A stretch of 64,000 nucleotides of DNA, from positions 3,782,001 to 3,846,000 of the forward strand of contig NZ_CP029255.1 of assembly GCF_003122385.1 (NCBI RefSeq), read 5' to 3'. Within the stretch, counting starts at the first letter, position 1. Each line of letters starts with the position of its first letter. The notes beneath the pieces were generated by a model. The model did not search any database. It saw nothing but the letters and a program-made list of their open reading frames with translations, and was not told where the DNA came from. The translations under genes and the position numbers were made by a program. Origin of the DNA: Flavobacterium crocinum (GTDB lineage: Bacteria > Bacteroidota > Bacteroidia > Flavobacteriales > Flavobacteriaceae). This document shows positions 1 through 8,331 of the stretch, one piece after another.

Positions 1-704
1 TTAATATGCACTAATCTGCCTTCGGGTTTTAGGATGTTTACATTTTTACTAAGGTAATTGCCGCCAATCATATCTAAAATAACATCAACACCTTCTTCCT
101 GCAAAACGGTTTCGAAATCCTGAGTTTTGTAATTGATATAAGAATCAGCACCAAGATCAAGGCACTTTTGACCTTTTTCATCAGATCCGACCGTCACAAT
201 TACACGCAGTCCTAAAGCATGAGCGATTTGGATTCCTGTAATACCAATTCCGCTGTTACCGCCATGAATCAAAAGAGTTTCTCCAGATTTAAGAGCTCCT
301 CTTTGGAAAACATTTGACCATACTGTAAAAACCGTTTCGGGCAGACTTGCCGCTTCTGCAAAAGTTAATCCTGATGGAATTGGAAGACATTGACCTTCGC
401 GCACGCTGACATATTCTGCATAACCGCCGCCAGCAAGAATAGCACAGACTTTATCACCAACTTTAAAATCGGTAACATCTGGACCGCATTCGACTATAAT
501 TCCAGATACTTCTAAACCGGGAATTTCAGATGAAACTCCGGTTGGCGCAGGATAATTGCCTTCACGCTGGAAAATATCAGAACGGTTTAACCCTGCTGCT
601 TTTACTTCTATTAATACTTTGTCTCCGCTTACTTCCGGAGTCGGATATTCTTGTAATTTTAATACATCTGGACCTCCAGATTGCGTTATGACTATTGCTT
701 TCAT
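1..704 (-). CDS. NAD(P)H:quinone oxidoreductase, zinc-type alcohol dehydrogenase-like (3' end off the window)
   Basis: About 234 N-terminal residues are visible, beginning MKAIVITQSGGPDVLKL at the CAT complement at 702-704; the C-terminus lies beyond the left edge. The N-terminal half is a GroES-like medium-chain dehydrogenase domain (NYPAPTG near residue 50, PGLEVSG near 62). A Rossmann nucleotide site follows (HGGNSGIG near residue 147). The pattern fits the PIG3/quinone oxidoreductase group, which reduces quinones or enals with NADPH in the cytoplasm and lacks the structural zinc Cys cluster; I see no such cluster here. It is followed on the same strand, moving right, by two small stress-type proteins read in the same direction. 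The exact substrate cannot be told. Confidence 0.88.
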   Translation of the reverse strand, partial: MKAIVITQSGGPDVLKLQEYPTPEVSGDKVLIEVKAAGLNRSDIFQREGNYPAPTGVSSEIPGLEVSGIIVECGPDVTDFKVGDKVCAILAGGGYAEYVSVREGQCLPIPSGLTFAEAASLPETVFTVWSNVFQRGALKSGETLLIHGGNSGIGITGIQIAHALGLRVIVTVGSDEKGQKCLDLGADSYINYKTQDFETVLQEEGVDVILDMIGGNYLSKNVNILKPEGRLVHI

Positions 705-715
705 TTGGTTTTTGA

Positions 716-1147
716 TTAATGGTTTTTATTTGGTTGTCCTATTCTTTTCCAGGTAAGTTTATGAATTACCAAATGCGAATTACTCATAAATGGTTTCTCG
801 GTTTCCAGATGCAGTAATCCATCTTTAAAAAGAACTTTCCTGTTTTGTGTCTGATCTCTCCAATTTTCAAAAAGCGAAACATACATGGTATGACTGACTA
901 TCTGTTTTTCGTCATCAGTCTTGAAAGGACCGGAGTAGGCCAGATAAGGTTTATTATTTTTTGTATCAGAATGTTCAAAATCAGTATTCATTATTTGTGC
1001 CGACATATAGCCGTCACGATTATAAATGATAATGCCTTTTGGTTTGGTTCCCATTGGATTTGTAATCTCTCCACCCTCTAAAGGTACTTCAATCAGTTCA
1101 ACTAAAGTCCAAGATCCGACTAGTATTTCAAACAAGTTTTTTTTCAT
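716..1147 (-). CDS. Lipocalin-like domain protein
   Basis: A protein of about 143 residues beginning MKKNLFEILVGSWTLVEL. The open frame extends nine codons upstream (to 1174), but the internal Met fits the family start better. The opening LVGSWTLVEL, then KGIIIYNRDGYMSAQIM and YSGPF, match the lipocalin-like family (Pfam Lipocalin_5), which is often annotated simply as lipocalin-like domain protein. No signal peptide is visible, so it is probably cytoplasmic. It lies between the quinone oxidoreductase and the SRPBCC-like gene on the same strand with short gaps, so the three may be co-transcribed. The ligand is unknown. Confidence 0.75.
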   Translation of the reverse strand: MKKNLFEILVGSWTLVELIEVPLEGGEITNPMGTKPKGIIIYNRDGYMSAQIMNTDFEHSDTKNNKPYLAYSGPFKTDDEKQIVSHTMYVSLFENWRDQTQNRKVLFKDGLLHLETEKPFMSNSHLVIHKLTWKRIGQPNKNH

Positions 1148-1197
1148 AATACTCAAAATAAAAGGAGCGCACATTGGTGCGCTCGATTTCTATGCTA

Positions 1198-1755
1198 TTA
1201 AAATGGCTGATTGTATTTTCCAGTTAATGCTTTGTTCTCGATACTTTTAGCAAAATTTGGAGTTTCTTCGTGGTTGTGTGCGTCAGAAGCAGCTTGTCTT
1301 GAAGCTGCCGCGCCTGCTAAATCAACACCATGTTCTTTTAGATATTCAAACATTTCCGGAGTGGCAGTTGCGTGAATTTCATTAGTATAAAGACAGGTAT
1401 TATCATCGATTTTAGTTGCTTTAAGTTCCCATAAAACCTGAACTTTAGTACGTCCGTTTTTAGTGATTGAATCTGAGACAGACAACATACGGCAATAATC
1501 CGGACGGTGGACGGTTGCCACATAGTGCTGTACCATTAAAGCGTCGCCAATTGTTTCTACATTAATTGACATCGGCTCGCCTTCATAAGTGCTCGTAATT
1601 CCCGCGCCGATATGCTGTGTAGAACAACGTTGGTATTCTGCATCCGGAAGGTTTAAAAGCCAGTCCGCGATATTTACTTTTTCTATTGGAGCATTAATGA
1701 TAGCTGTAACTGCTGAATGTGATAATGCGTTTTCTTTGGTTTGGATGATTTCCAT
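1198..1755 (-). CDS. SRPBCC-like / conserved hypothetical protein
   Basis: A 185-residue soluble protein starting MEIIQTKENALSHSAVTAII. The N-terminal pattern (AIINAPIEKVNIADWLLNL) and the following alternation of short strands resemble the START/SRPBCC ligand-binding fold, but no catalytic motif is obvious. The C-terminus is Ala-rich then polar (AGAAASRQAASDAHNHEE). It has no signal peptide or membrane segment. It is the first gene of a probable three-gene minus-strand unit with the lipocalin-like protein and the quinone oxidoreductase, which suggests a role in handling small hydrophobic or reactive molecules; that is inference from context only. Confidence 0.6.
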   Translation of the reverse strand: MEIIQTKENALSHSAVTAIINAPIEKVNIADWLLNLPDAEYQRCSTQHIGAGITSTYEGEPMSINVETIGDALMVQHYVATVHRPDYCRMLSVSDSITKNGRTKVQVLWELKATKIDDNTCLYTNEIHATATPEMFEYLKEHGVDLAGAAASRQAASDAHNHEETPNFAKSIENKALTGKYNQPF

Positions 1756-1922
1756 GATTTTTTGGTTTTAAATGTTTAACTGAAGTAAATTTACCTCCTT
1801 AAAACGGTGAAACATCCTACTATTCATCGAATGGGCAAAAGCACTCGTTGAAAAAGCGAAATCAATCGTTTGTTGTTTTTGAAGTTCAAAATGAAGAGCA
1901 AAAAAAGACCTCAATTTGAGCA

Positions 1923-2198
1923 AGCATTGCCAGTGGTTTCAACCACTGGGGAACAATGATACTCATGTTCATTATTAAAACGAAATTATCGGCGCAATAG
2001 GAATTCAATACGTTTCCCGAGGTTGAAACCTCGGGCTATATTTTAATGCAGGAATGGAAAAAGATTTCAGTTTTATAAAACATAGCCAGTGGTTTCAACC
2101 ACTGGAACACAAAGATGATCACATATAAATAATTAAAACACAATTATCATCACAATCTGAATGCCAAGCTTTTCCCGAGATCGAAATCTTGAGCTATG
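1923..2198. repeat. Cluster of four inverted REP-like hairpins (BIME-like)
   Basis: This intergenic stretch holds two near-repeats of a pair of head-to-head hairpins. Hairpin 1 (1930-1949) and hairpin 3 (2086-2105) both read CCAGTGGTTTCAACCACTGG. Hairpin 2 (2016-2035) reads CCCGAGGTTGAAACCTCGGG, the reverse orientation of the same GGTTTCAACC core, and is followed by CTAT, mirroring the ATAGCC foot before hairpin 3. Hairpin 4 (2174-2193) is a decayed copy of hairpin 2 with the same CTAT foot. The outer stem bases differ between orientations but still pair, which is the signature of REP/BIME elements. No transposase is nearby. Confidence 0.75.
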
Positions 2199-2223
2199 TT
2201 CGAAAAACAAAAAGGAACAAATG

Positions 2224-2254
2224 AAAAAAGAGACTGTCTTTTGGAACAGTCTCT
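2224..2254 (-). terminator. Rho-independent terminator of the histidine kinase operon
   Basis: On the minus strand AGAGACTGT, an 8-nt loop, then ACAGTCTCT runs into a T tract (the A run at 2224-2229). The 9-bp stem is perfect and lies about 55 bases past the stop of the hybrid kinase gene. Confidence 0.85.
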
Positions 2255-2308
2255 CAATTGAATAATATATAGTAAGATAATTTGTTTTACTAAAAACGAG
2301 TTGTTTTC

Positions 2309-4525
2309 TTATTTATTTTGCAGCAATTCAAAAAGTATTTTAGCTTCTAAAAGGGATGAGTTCAAAATCTTTTCTACATCGTCTAAAAGCTGCTGCAAAA
2401 TTGTGTTTTGTTCGACAGCCATTTCAAGAATATCGAGTTTTTCTTCTAAAAGAGGCAGTAAGCCCATTATTGCTGCACTAGATTGCAAATCATGCGCTCT
2501 GAGTTTTACAATCTTAAAATCCTCATTTCGATAAGCCGTTTTGAGTTGTTCCAAATGCAGCGGTACATTGTCAACAAACTGTTTAGTCACGGTTTGTTCA
2601 AACGTTTTGTTTCCACCGCTTACCGATTGCATATACGAAAGATCGATATGCTCAAAAACAGGATTAGATTGTAGAATTTTTGTTGTTTCTGAATTTGATT
2701 CTTTTAGTCCAAAATTGGCAATCAGTTTAAAAAGTTCTTCTTCTTTTATTGGTTTTGAGATGTATTCGTCCATGCCTCGGCTCAAACATCTTTCTCTTTC
2801 CCCAGGAAGTGCATGTGCCGTCATGGCAATTATCGGAATATCCAGTTTTAAGATTTCTCTAATTTGCTGTACAGCAGTATAGCCATCCATTTGAGGCATT
2901 TGCAGATCCATTAACACCAAATCACAATCTTTTTTTCTCAGATATTCAACTGCTTCCAAACCATTAGAAGCCATATCAAAATCAACATTCCATTGTAAAA
3001 GCAAGTGTTTCATTAAACTTTGATTGATCGCATTATCATCTACAACCAAAACTCTCAAAGCAGTGTTCGAGATATCTTTAAAATGGCTAATATTTACAAT
3101 GGGTTTAGAATTAAGCTGTTCTTTAGCAATGCCATATGGAATATGAAAACTAAAAGTGGTTCCTTTTCCTTGTTCACTACATACTTCAATATCACCGTCT
3201 TGTAATAAAATTAGCTTTTTTACTATTGATAAACCAAGACCAGTTCCTCCGTAATTTCGGGTTGTAGAGTCTTCACCCTGATTGAATCTTTCGAAGACTT
3301 CGTTAAGTTTTTCTTTATCAATTCCAATTCCGGTGTCTGTGATTTTAAAGCCCACAATAACCTGATTTTCATTTTGCAGTTTGTTGTAAACCTCGATGCT
3401 TACAGATCCCTGATGGGTAAATTTTATAGCATTTCCAATAAGGTTTACCAATATCTGCGTCAGTCTGGTAGCATCGCCTATCAAAGTATCCGGAATTGAA
3501 CTATCGACTTTACTGGAAATGGTTAGTTTTTTTTCTTTTACTCTTTCCAGAAAAAGTGTTTCAACTGAATCTAATAGTCCGTTGATACTGAATATTCCTG
3601 GCGTGATACGCATCATTCCGGCCTCAATTTTAGATAAATCGAGTATATCATTAATAATGGTCATTAAATTTTCGCCCGAGCGCTGAATTGAAGTCACAAA
3701 CTCTGCAGAAGTCTCGTCCAAATTCCTTTTCTGTAATAAATTAGTAAAACCTAAAATACCGCTCAAAGGAGTTCTGATTTCATGACTCATATTCGCCAGA
3801 AAATTTTCTTTGGTTTGTGCAGCAATCGATGCTTTTTTTTCTGCAATATCCAATTCTTTGATGAGAAAATGCTGTCTTCTGAATTGTCGCATAATATGAT
3901 ATCCAATAACGGCCCCGCTTACAACTAACAAAACCAATAATGAAATGTCATAGAGTTTGGCTCTTTGTCCCATTTCCAAACTTAGATTTCTAAGTTCAAC
4001 CATGTGCAATTGGCGCTTGTGATAAATTTTTGCTGTAATGTCGGTAATCTCATTAGAAATTATTCTGGCTCTCGGATTTGCTATCGAGCTGTCATCATCC
4101 ATATTACCAACAGAATCGTAACGATGCAGCAGTTTTCCTTTTGTCACCATTTTATCCTGTGCCAAAACTCCAAGTCTTTGGATTAATTTTTCTTCTTCAG
4201 GATCTGAATTATCTACAGACAATGAATCCAGAAAATTTCTAATCTGTCTGATTTTCTGGTCAATCCCTTCGAGATGCGTAGTGTCATTGGTAGCAATAGA
4301 AGCCCGAATTCTGCTTTCGACCCCTAAAATATCACGGTCGATTTCTCTTAAATGATTGCTGGAGCGCAGTTCGTTTAAAAGCGTGTTGTTATTTCGTATG
4401 AGTTCTTTAGTATTTTGAGCCGAATTAATTTGTACAGCAATCAATAATATGCTGCATAAAATAAAACTACTGATTATAAAATAACTAAAGTGTTTGTTAC
4501 CCATTACGGTAGACGTATTTATCAT
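2309..4525 (-). CDS. Hybrid sensor histidine kinase (HisKA-HATPase-REC-Hpt)
   Basis: A 738-residue membrane kinase. A first membrane helix (about residues 13-33) and a second (about 194-212) enclose an extracytoplasmic helical sensor region of about 160 residues. The cytoplasmic part carries the H box NFLANMSHEIRTPLSG (His near 248), the N box NLIGNAIKF, the G boxes (DTGIGI, GGTGLGL), a receiver domain (VLVVDDNAIN; phospho-acceptor Asp in LVLMDLQMPQMDG near 545) and a C-terminal Hpt-like domain with KLRAHDLQSSAA. All elements for an internal phosphorelay are present. A second in-frame Met at codon 8 is a possible start. It is preceded on the same strand, 82 bases away, by a LytTR response regulator, the probable partner or co-regulated protein. 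The signal sensed is not evident. Confidence 0.9.
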   Translation of the reverse strand: MINTSTVMGNKHFSYFIISSFILCSILLIAVQINSAQNTKELIRNNNTLLNELRSSNHLREIDRDILGVESRIRASIATNDTTHLEGIDQKIRQIRNFLDSLSVDNSDPEEEKLIQRLGVLAQDKMVTKGKLLHRYDSVGNMDDDSSIANPRARIISNEITDITAKIYHKRQLHMVELRNLSLEMGQRAKLYDISLLVLLVVSGAVIGYHIMRQFRRQHFLIKELDIAEKKASIAAQTKENFLANMSHEIRTPLSGILGFTNLLQKRNLDETSAEFVTSIQRSGENLMTIINDILDLSKIEAGMMRITPGIFSINGLLDSVETLFLERVKEKKLTISSKVDSSIPDTLIGDATRLTQILVNLIGNAIKFTHQGSVSIEVYNKLQNENQVIVGFKITDTGIGIDKEKLNEVFERFNQGEDSTTRNYGGTGLGLSIVKKLILLQDGDIEVCSEQGKGTTFSFHIPYGIAKEQLNSKPIVNISHFKDISNTALRVLVVDDNAINQSLMKHLLLQWNVDFDMASNGLEAVEYLRKKDCDLVLMDLQMPQMDGYTAVQQIREILKLDIPIIAMTAHALPGERERCLSRGMDEYISKPIKEEELFKLIANFGLKESNSETTKILQSNPVFEHIDLSYMQSVSGGNKTFEQTVTKQFVDNVPLHLEQLKTAYRNEDFKIVKLRAHDLQSSAAIMGLLPLLEEKLDILEMAVEQNTILQQLLDDVEKILNSSLLEAKILFELLQNK

Positions 4526-4607
4526 AAAATAAGTGTATATGAAATTGTACTATCTTATCAATAAGACAGGATTCTAGTTTACCCGGCAGACAAAAACGAA
4601 ATGGTAT

Positions 4608-5303
4608 TTAGAAAACATTCATTCTTGTATTGAGCGCTTTTCGGTAAGCATCTGCAACAGGAATAAATTTTTTATTAATCATAATGCCACCATCTTGTAA
4701 AGTATCAATTTTACCAATAGAAACGATATAGGAACGATGTACTCTAATGAAATCATCTTTTGGCAGGCGTTCTTCAGCCGTTTTCATTTTACCGTGTATG
4801 GCAAACATTTTTTCTTTCGTGTAAAACTTTACATAGTCGCCCATTGCTTCAGCATAAAAAATATCATCCAGTTTTAAGCGTCTTGTAATATTGGAATCTC
4901 TAACGAATAAAAACTCTTCTTTGCCAAACTGCACATTCTCTTTTCTGCTTTCAATGATAGATTGCGCTTTACTTACTGCTTGTAAAAATCTTGCAGGCAT
5001 AATCGGTTTTAGGATATAGTCTGCAATATTCAGTTCAAATGCTTCGAGCGCATATTCTTTTTTAGAAGAGGTGAAGATGATGATGATATCTTTGCCTGAA
5101 AGGTTTTTTGTCAACTCGATTCCTGTCATCTCTGGCATTTCGATATCCAAAAAGATCAAATCTACGTGATTTTCCTGTAAATGATGATAAGCCTCAATGG
5201 CATTTGAATATTCATTTACAACAGTAAGATTCGGAATTTGTTTCGCCAAATGTGACAAAGTGGTTCTTGCAATATCGTTGTCATCAACAATTAACGCTTT
5301 CAT
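4608..5303 (-). CDS. LytTR-family response regulator
   Basis: A 231-residue two-domain regulator. The receiver domain (residues 1-120) starts MKALIVDDNDIARTTL and has the phospho-acceptor Asp near 53 in IFLDIEMPEMTG, plus the conserved Lys in ADYILKPI. The C-terminal half (about 130-231) is a LytTR DNA-binding domain, recognisable from DDIFYAEAMGDYVKFYT and FIRVHRSYIVSIGKID. Such proteins bind direct repeats upstream of target promoters. It is followed by the hybrid histidine kinase; the pair form a two-gene unit. Because the kinase already has its own REC and Hpt domains, phosphate probably reaches this regulator through the Hpt histidine; this is inferred. Confidence 0.92.
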   Translation of the reverse strand: MKALIVDDNDIARTTLSHLAKQIPNLTVVNEYSNAIEAYHHLQENHVDLIFLDIEMPEMTGIELTKNLSGKDIIIIFTSSKKEYALEAFELNIADYILKPIMPARFLQAVSKAQSIIESRKENVQFGKEEFLFVRDSNITRRLKLDDIFYAEAMGDYVKFYTKEKMFAIHGKMKTAEERLPKDDFIRVHRSYIVSIGKIDTLQDGGIMINKKFIPVADAYRKALNTRMNVF

Positions 5304-5349
5304 GGTATTTGGTTTTTGGTTTAGACAAATATACTTATTCCTTGTTATT

Positions 5350-5823
5350 TTATCTAAAGTAAGAGCGTATCATCCATGCCATTTCTTCATGAATTTCTAT
5401 TAAACCCGTAATAAAATCGCTTGATCCGTAATCTTTGTAATCATCAGCAAAAGGAGTAATGTTACCACGGATAAATTCAATAATGCTTTCATGATCTTTT
5501 AATAGATCTTTCATAAATCCTAAACCATCGTTTGTCCTTTCGCTATATTCGGTAAGATGTGTAAGTTCAAGATATGATTTTAAGGTTGCTGGTGCATAGT
5601 GACCAATTTTACGCATGCGTTCTGCAACACTGTCAATGATTTCATCCAGCTGTTTGTACTGATTTTCGAAGAAAATGTGATTGGCATGAAAATTATCGCC
5701 TGTAACATTCCAGTGTGCATTTCTGGTTTTAGTATAAAGTACAAATTCGTCTGCCAGTAGTTTTGCTAATTCATTAGAAACAGCATCTGTGTTTTTTTCT
5801 GTAAGGCCAATGGTTGCTTTCAT
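5350..5823 (-). CDS. dps: Dps-family DNA protection / mini-ferritin
   Basis: A 157-residue four-helix-bundle protein of normal Dps length. It carries the first ferroxidase signature (TRNAHWNVTGDNFHANHIFFE, with the conserved His of AHWNV) and the second helix with QLDEIIDSVAERMRKIG, whose acidic residues complete the inter-subunit iron site. Dps oxidises ferrous iron with hydrogen peroxide and stores it in a dodecamer, protecting DNA. The N-terminus is short (MKATIGLTEKN) and lacks the Lys-rich tail that some members use to bind DNA. It lies just upstream of the LytTR/kinase pair on the same strand (47-base gap), so read-through is possible. Confidence 0.93.
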   Translation of the reverse strand: MKATIGLTEKNTDAVSNELAKLLADEFVLYTKTRNAHWNVTGDNFHANHIFFENQYKQLDEIIDSVAERMRKIGHYAPATLKSYLELTHLTEYSERTNDGLGFMKDLLKDHESIIEFIRGNITPFADDYKDYGSSDFITGLIEIHEEMAWMIRSYFR

Positions 5824-6350
5824 AATTTCAAGTTTTTAAGTTATAAGCACTAAGGCTTGTTTTTCTTTATGTAAAGGTCATTAGAAAACTTCTTTAAGAG
5901 AGATGTTTTTAGGTAAACAGGCAAAATGAGTCGTTGAAATGGAATTCTTGTCTTTTGAGGAAATAGTCTGACTGAAAAAAGTATAATCTTTTTATGTCTG
6001 CAAATGTTTATGGAAGTTTGCAGCATTAAATGCTGTTTAAATCTTCTCAGCCAAATTCAAATAATTGTGGAAAGTATTAAATCATTTTAAAACAAGATTT
6101 TATTTTCCGAAATTGAACAGTAACCAGAAAAAAGTAAAATATCGTAAATCCATAGTCTCTCTTCATTCTTTGTTAAGTTATTGGATGTCGCTGGTTTTAA
6201 ATTTTTCATAATAATACTCCATGATTCTGTCACAAAAATTATGCAGGATAAAAATGGTATAAATTACTTAGATTTTTATAGCAGAGAAGGTATCAAGTCC
6301 ACAAGGTTGAACATATACTTTTTCTATAATAATTAACATTTCTAATACTA
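5824..6350. other. Intergenic region without a recognisable gene
   Basis: About 530 AT-rich bases between dps and the nitroreductase gene. I see no open frame with family resemblance, no strong hairpin with a T tract and no repeat shared with other parts of the window. It should contain the dps promoter near its left end, but no perfect TAnnTTTG box on the minus strand stands out. Confidence 0.4.
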
Positions 6351-6980
6351 TTAATAAACTTTCGTTATCATTTCATCTATAGGTAAACGAACTTTTTTTG
6401 TAGCTGCCATATAGTCTTTTTCAGAATCGCGATAACCTAAAGCGAGGATAACTGTAGTATGCAGTCCTTTCTCTTTCAGCCCCAAAACCTCATCGATAAT
6501 AGAGGCATTAAATCCTTCGATAGGAGTGGCGTCTACTTTTAATTCTGCTGCAGCGATAAGTGCAGTTCCTAGTGCAATATAAGCCTGTTTAGACGCCCAA
6601 ATAGCTTTTTGTTCTGTATCGATAGATCCAAAATAGGAATGTAATCCATTTCTAAATCCTGATAAGGCACCAGCATCAAGACCTCTTTGTTTTTCTGTCA
6701 TTGCCATGTAATTGTCAATATAAGTCGGAGTCATGTCATTGAAGGCAGCAAAAACCAGTAAATGAGAGCATGAGCTAATCTGTTTATTATACGAATCAGC
6801 ACCTAATTTGTTTTGGATTTCCGCATTGCTTACAACAAAAACACGGTAAGATTGTAAACCGCAAGAAGATGCTGAAAGATTTATAGCCTCTAAGATCTGA
6901 TCAACTTTTTCTTCTGCTACTTTAATGTTGGAATAAGCTTTTGCGGCGTAGCGCCATTTTAAATTTTCTATTAAGTTCAT
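6351..6980 (-). CDS. Nitroreductase-family NAD(P)H-dependent flavin oxidoreductase
   Basis: A protein of about 209 residues starting MNLIENLKWRYAAKAY; the frame extends nine codons upstream to 7007, but this Met gives the usual family N-terminus. Motifs are those of the NfsB-like FMN-dependent nitroreductases: WRYAAKAYSN at the start, SASSCGLQSYRVFVV (FMN contact), ASKQAYIALGTALIAAAEL and DATPIEGFN, ending ALGYRDSEKDY. These homodimers pass electrons from NAD(P)H to quinones, nitro compounds or other flavin-dependent partners in the cytoplasm. The gene is transcribed divergently from mesX, about 270 bases away; a shared control region is possible. Confidence 0.92.
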   Translation of the reverse strand: MNLIENLKWRYAAKAYSNIKVAEEKVDQILEAINLSASSCGLQSYRVFVVSNAEIQNKLGADSYNKQISSCSHLLVFAAFNDMTPTYIDNYMAMTEKQRGLDAGALSGFRNGLHSYFGSIDTEQKAIWASKQAYIALGTALIAAAELKVDATPIEGFNASIIDEVLGLKEKGLHTTVILALGYRDSEKDYMAATKKVRLPIDEMITKVY

Positions 6981-7083
6981 TACTGTATCTATCTTAAATT
7001 TCAGCAAATATAGATTATATTGTTTTGTTTTTCGAGGCTTGAATTGCTATGGGAAACTTCAAATCGGTCCTATTCTGGTTCTC

Positions 7084-7172
7084 TAAAGAATAATTATCTG
7101 TTTTTCCTTATTATTACATTTGTAAAAAGATTATTAATCTTTTAAAGTGAATAAATAAAGAATAATTATCTG
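7084..7172. promoter_or_regulatory. Pair of identical 17-bp direct repeats upstream of mesX (candidate operators)
   Basis: TAAAGAATAATTATCTG occurs exactly at 7084-7100 and again at 7156-7172, 72 bases apart start to start. The second copy lies immediately before the -7 box at 7180. The core AGAATAATTATCT is close to a palindrome. The arrangement, in the divergent region between the nitroreductase and mesX, suggests binding sites for a regulator; the Lrp/AsnC protein encoded at the end of the mes operon is the obvious candidate. The repeat is seen; the function is inferred. Confidence 0.5.
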
Positions 7173-7179
7173 ATTTTTT

Positions 7180-7187
7180 TAGTTTTG
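7180..7187 (+). promoter_or_regulatory. Candidate -7 promoter box of the mes operon
   Basis: TAGTTTTG fits the Bacteroidota sigma-A -7 consensus TAnnTTTG and sits 62 bases before the chosen mesX start. I do not see a convincing -33 TTG element, so the call is moderate. Confidence 0.45.
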
Positions 7188-7248
7188 TAAAATATTAAAT
7201 CTTTTATTTTCAAATTTGCAGGGTAAAAAAACTAAACCTTGTCATCAG

Positions 7249-8301
7249 ATGAAAGCGAACATACAAGAAGATTTAAGAATAAGCAAAAAGCAAGATGTTG
7301 AAAATATCGGGAATACAACCAATAATGATTTTGCATTCACGCTAAAAAGTACATGTTTAGATGAAAACTATCATCCCTCAAGTAAAACGCGTCTGACAAC
7401 CAATTTTGCCAACTTGGCCAGAGGGGCTAATCGCCAGCAAAACTTGCGCAATGCCTTAAATATGATTAACAATCGGTTCAATGCATTGGCTCATTTGGAT
7501 AATCCAAAAGGGGATCGTTACCATGTAGAACTTGAAATCCTCACAGTAACAATGAGTATTGATGATAAAAATGGTAGTAACGATCTGCCGATGATTGAAG
7601 TTTTAAAAACGAATATTTTTGACCATAAGACTGGCCAGCAAATCGAAGGGGTTGCCGGGAATAATTATTCCTCTTATGTTCGGGATTATGATTTCAGTAT
7701 TTTATTGATTGAGCACAATAAAAATAAAGCTGCTTTTTCTATTCCTGAAAATTTTGGTGATTTGCACGGAAAACTTTATAAGTGCTTTGTGAATTCAGTC
7801 ACTTATAAAGAGCACTTTAAGATGTCACCGATTATTTGTTTAAGTGTATCGAGCAACAAAACGTATACTCGCACGGAGTATCAGCATCCGGTTCTGGGCT
7901 TTGAATATTTGCAGAGCGAGTATTCTCTGACTGATCAATATTTCTCTAAAATGGGCTTAAAAGTTCGTTTTTTCATGCCTCCGAATAGTGCGGCACCGAT
8001 GGCTTTTTATCATTCCGGAGATCTGCTTGCTGACTATACGGATCTTGGATTAATCAGCTCTATCAGTACGATGGAGACTTTCCAGAAGATTTATCGCCCT
8101 GAAATTTACAATGCAAATTCAGTGGCTGGGACAATCTACCAGCCTAGTCTTAAACACGAAGATTATTCTCTTACCCGCGTGGATTATGACCGCGAAGAGC
8201 GTAGCCGACTGGCTGTCGAACAGGGTAAATATGCAGAAGGTCATTTTATCAAACCTTATAGAAATGTTCTGGAGCAGTGGTCTGCTAATTTTACTCTTTA
8301 A
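7249..8301 (+). CDS. mesX: MesX, DUF1852 putative oxygenase partner of methionine synthase MesD
   Basis: About 350 residues from the ATG at 7249 (MKANIQEDLRISKK). A longer frame begins with TTG at 7216, but it would have no family support. Recognisable DUF1852 stretches include FTLKSTCLDENYHPSSKTR, TTNFANLARG and NRFNALAHLDNP. DUF1852 proteins were named MesX by genetic work on folate-independent methionine synthases: MesX is required together with oxygen for MesD to make methionine, apparently without methyl-folate or cobalamin, and the methyl source is not settled. The next gene, 30 bases downstream, is the matching MesD. No signal peptide is seen; it is a cytoplasmic protein. Confidence 0.88.
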   Translation: MKANIQEDLRISKKQDVENIGNTTNNDFAFTLKSTCLDENYHPSSKTRLTTNFANLARGANRQQNLRNALNMINNRFNALAHLDNPKGDRYHVELEILTVTMSIDDKNGSNDLPMIEVLKTNIFDHKTGQQIEGVAGNNYSSYVRDYDFSILLIEHNKNKAAFSIPENFGDLHGKLYKCFVNSVTYKEHFKMSPIICLSVSSNKTYTRTEYQHPVLGFEYLQSEYSLTDQYFSKMGLKVRFFMPPNSAAPMAFYHSGDLLADYTDLGLISSISTMETFQKIYRPEIYNANSVAGTIYQPSLKHEDYSLTRVDYDREERSRLAVEQGKYAEGHFIKPYRNVLEQWSANFTL

Positions 8302-8331
8302 TTGATTACAACGCATTAAAATTATACTATT

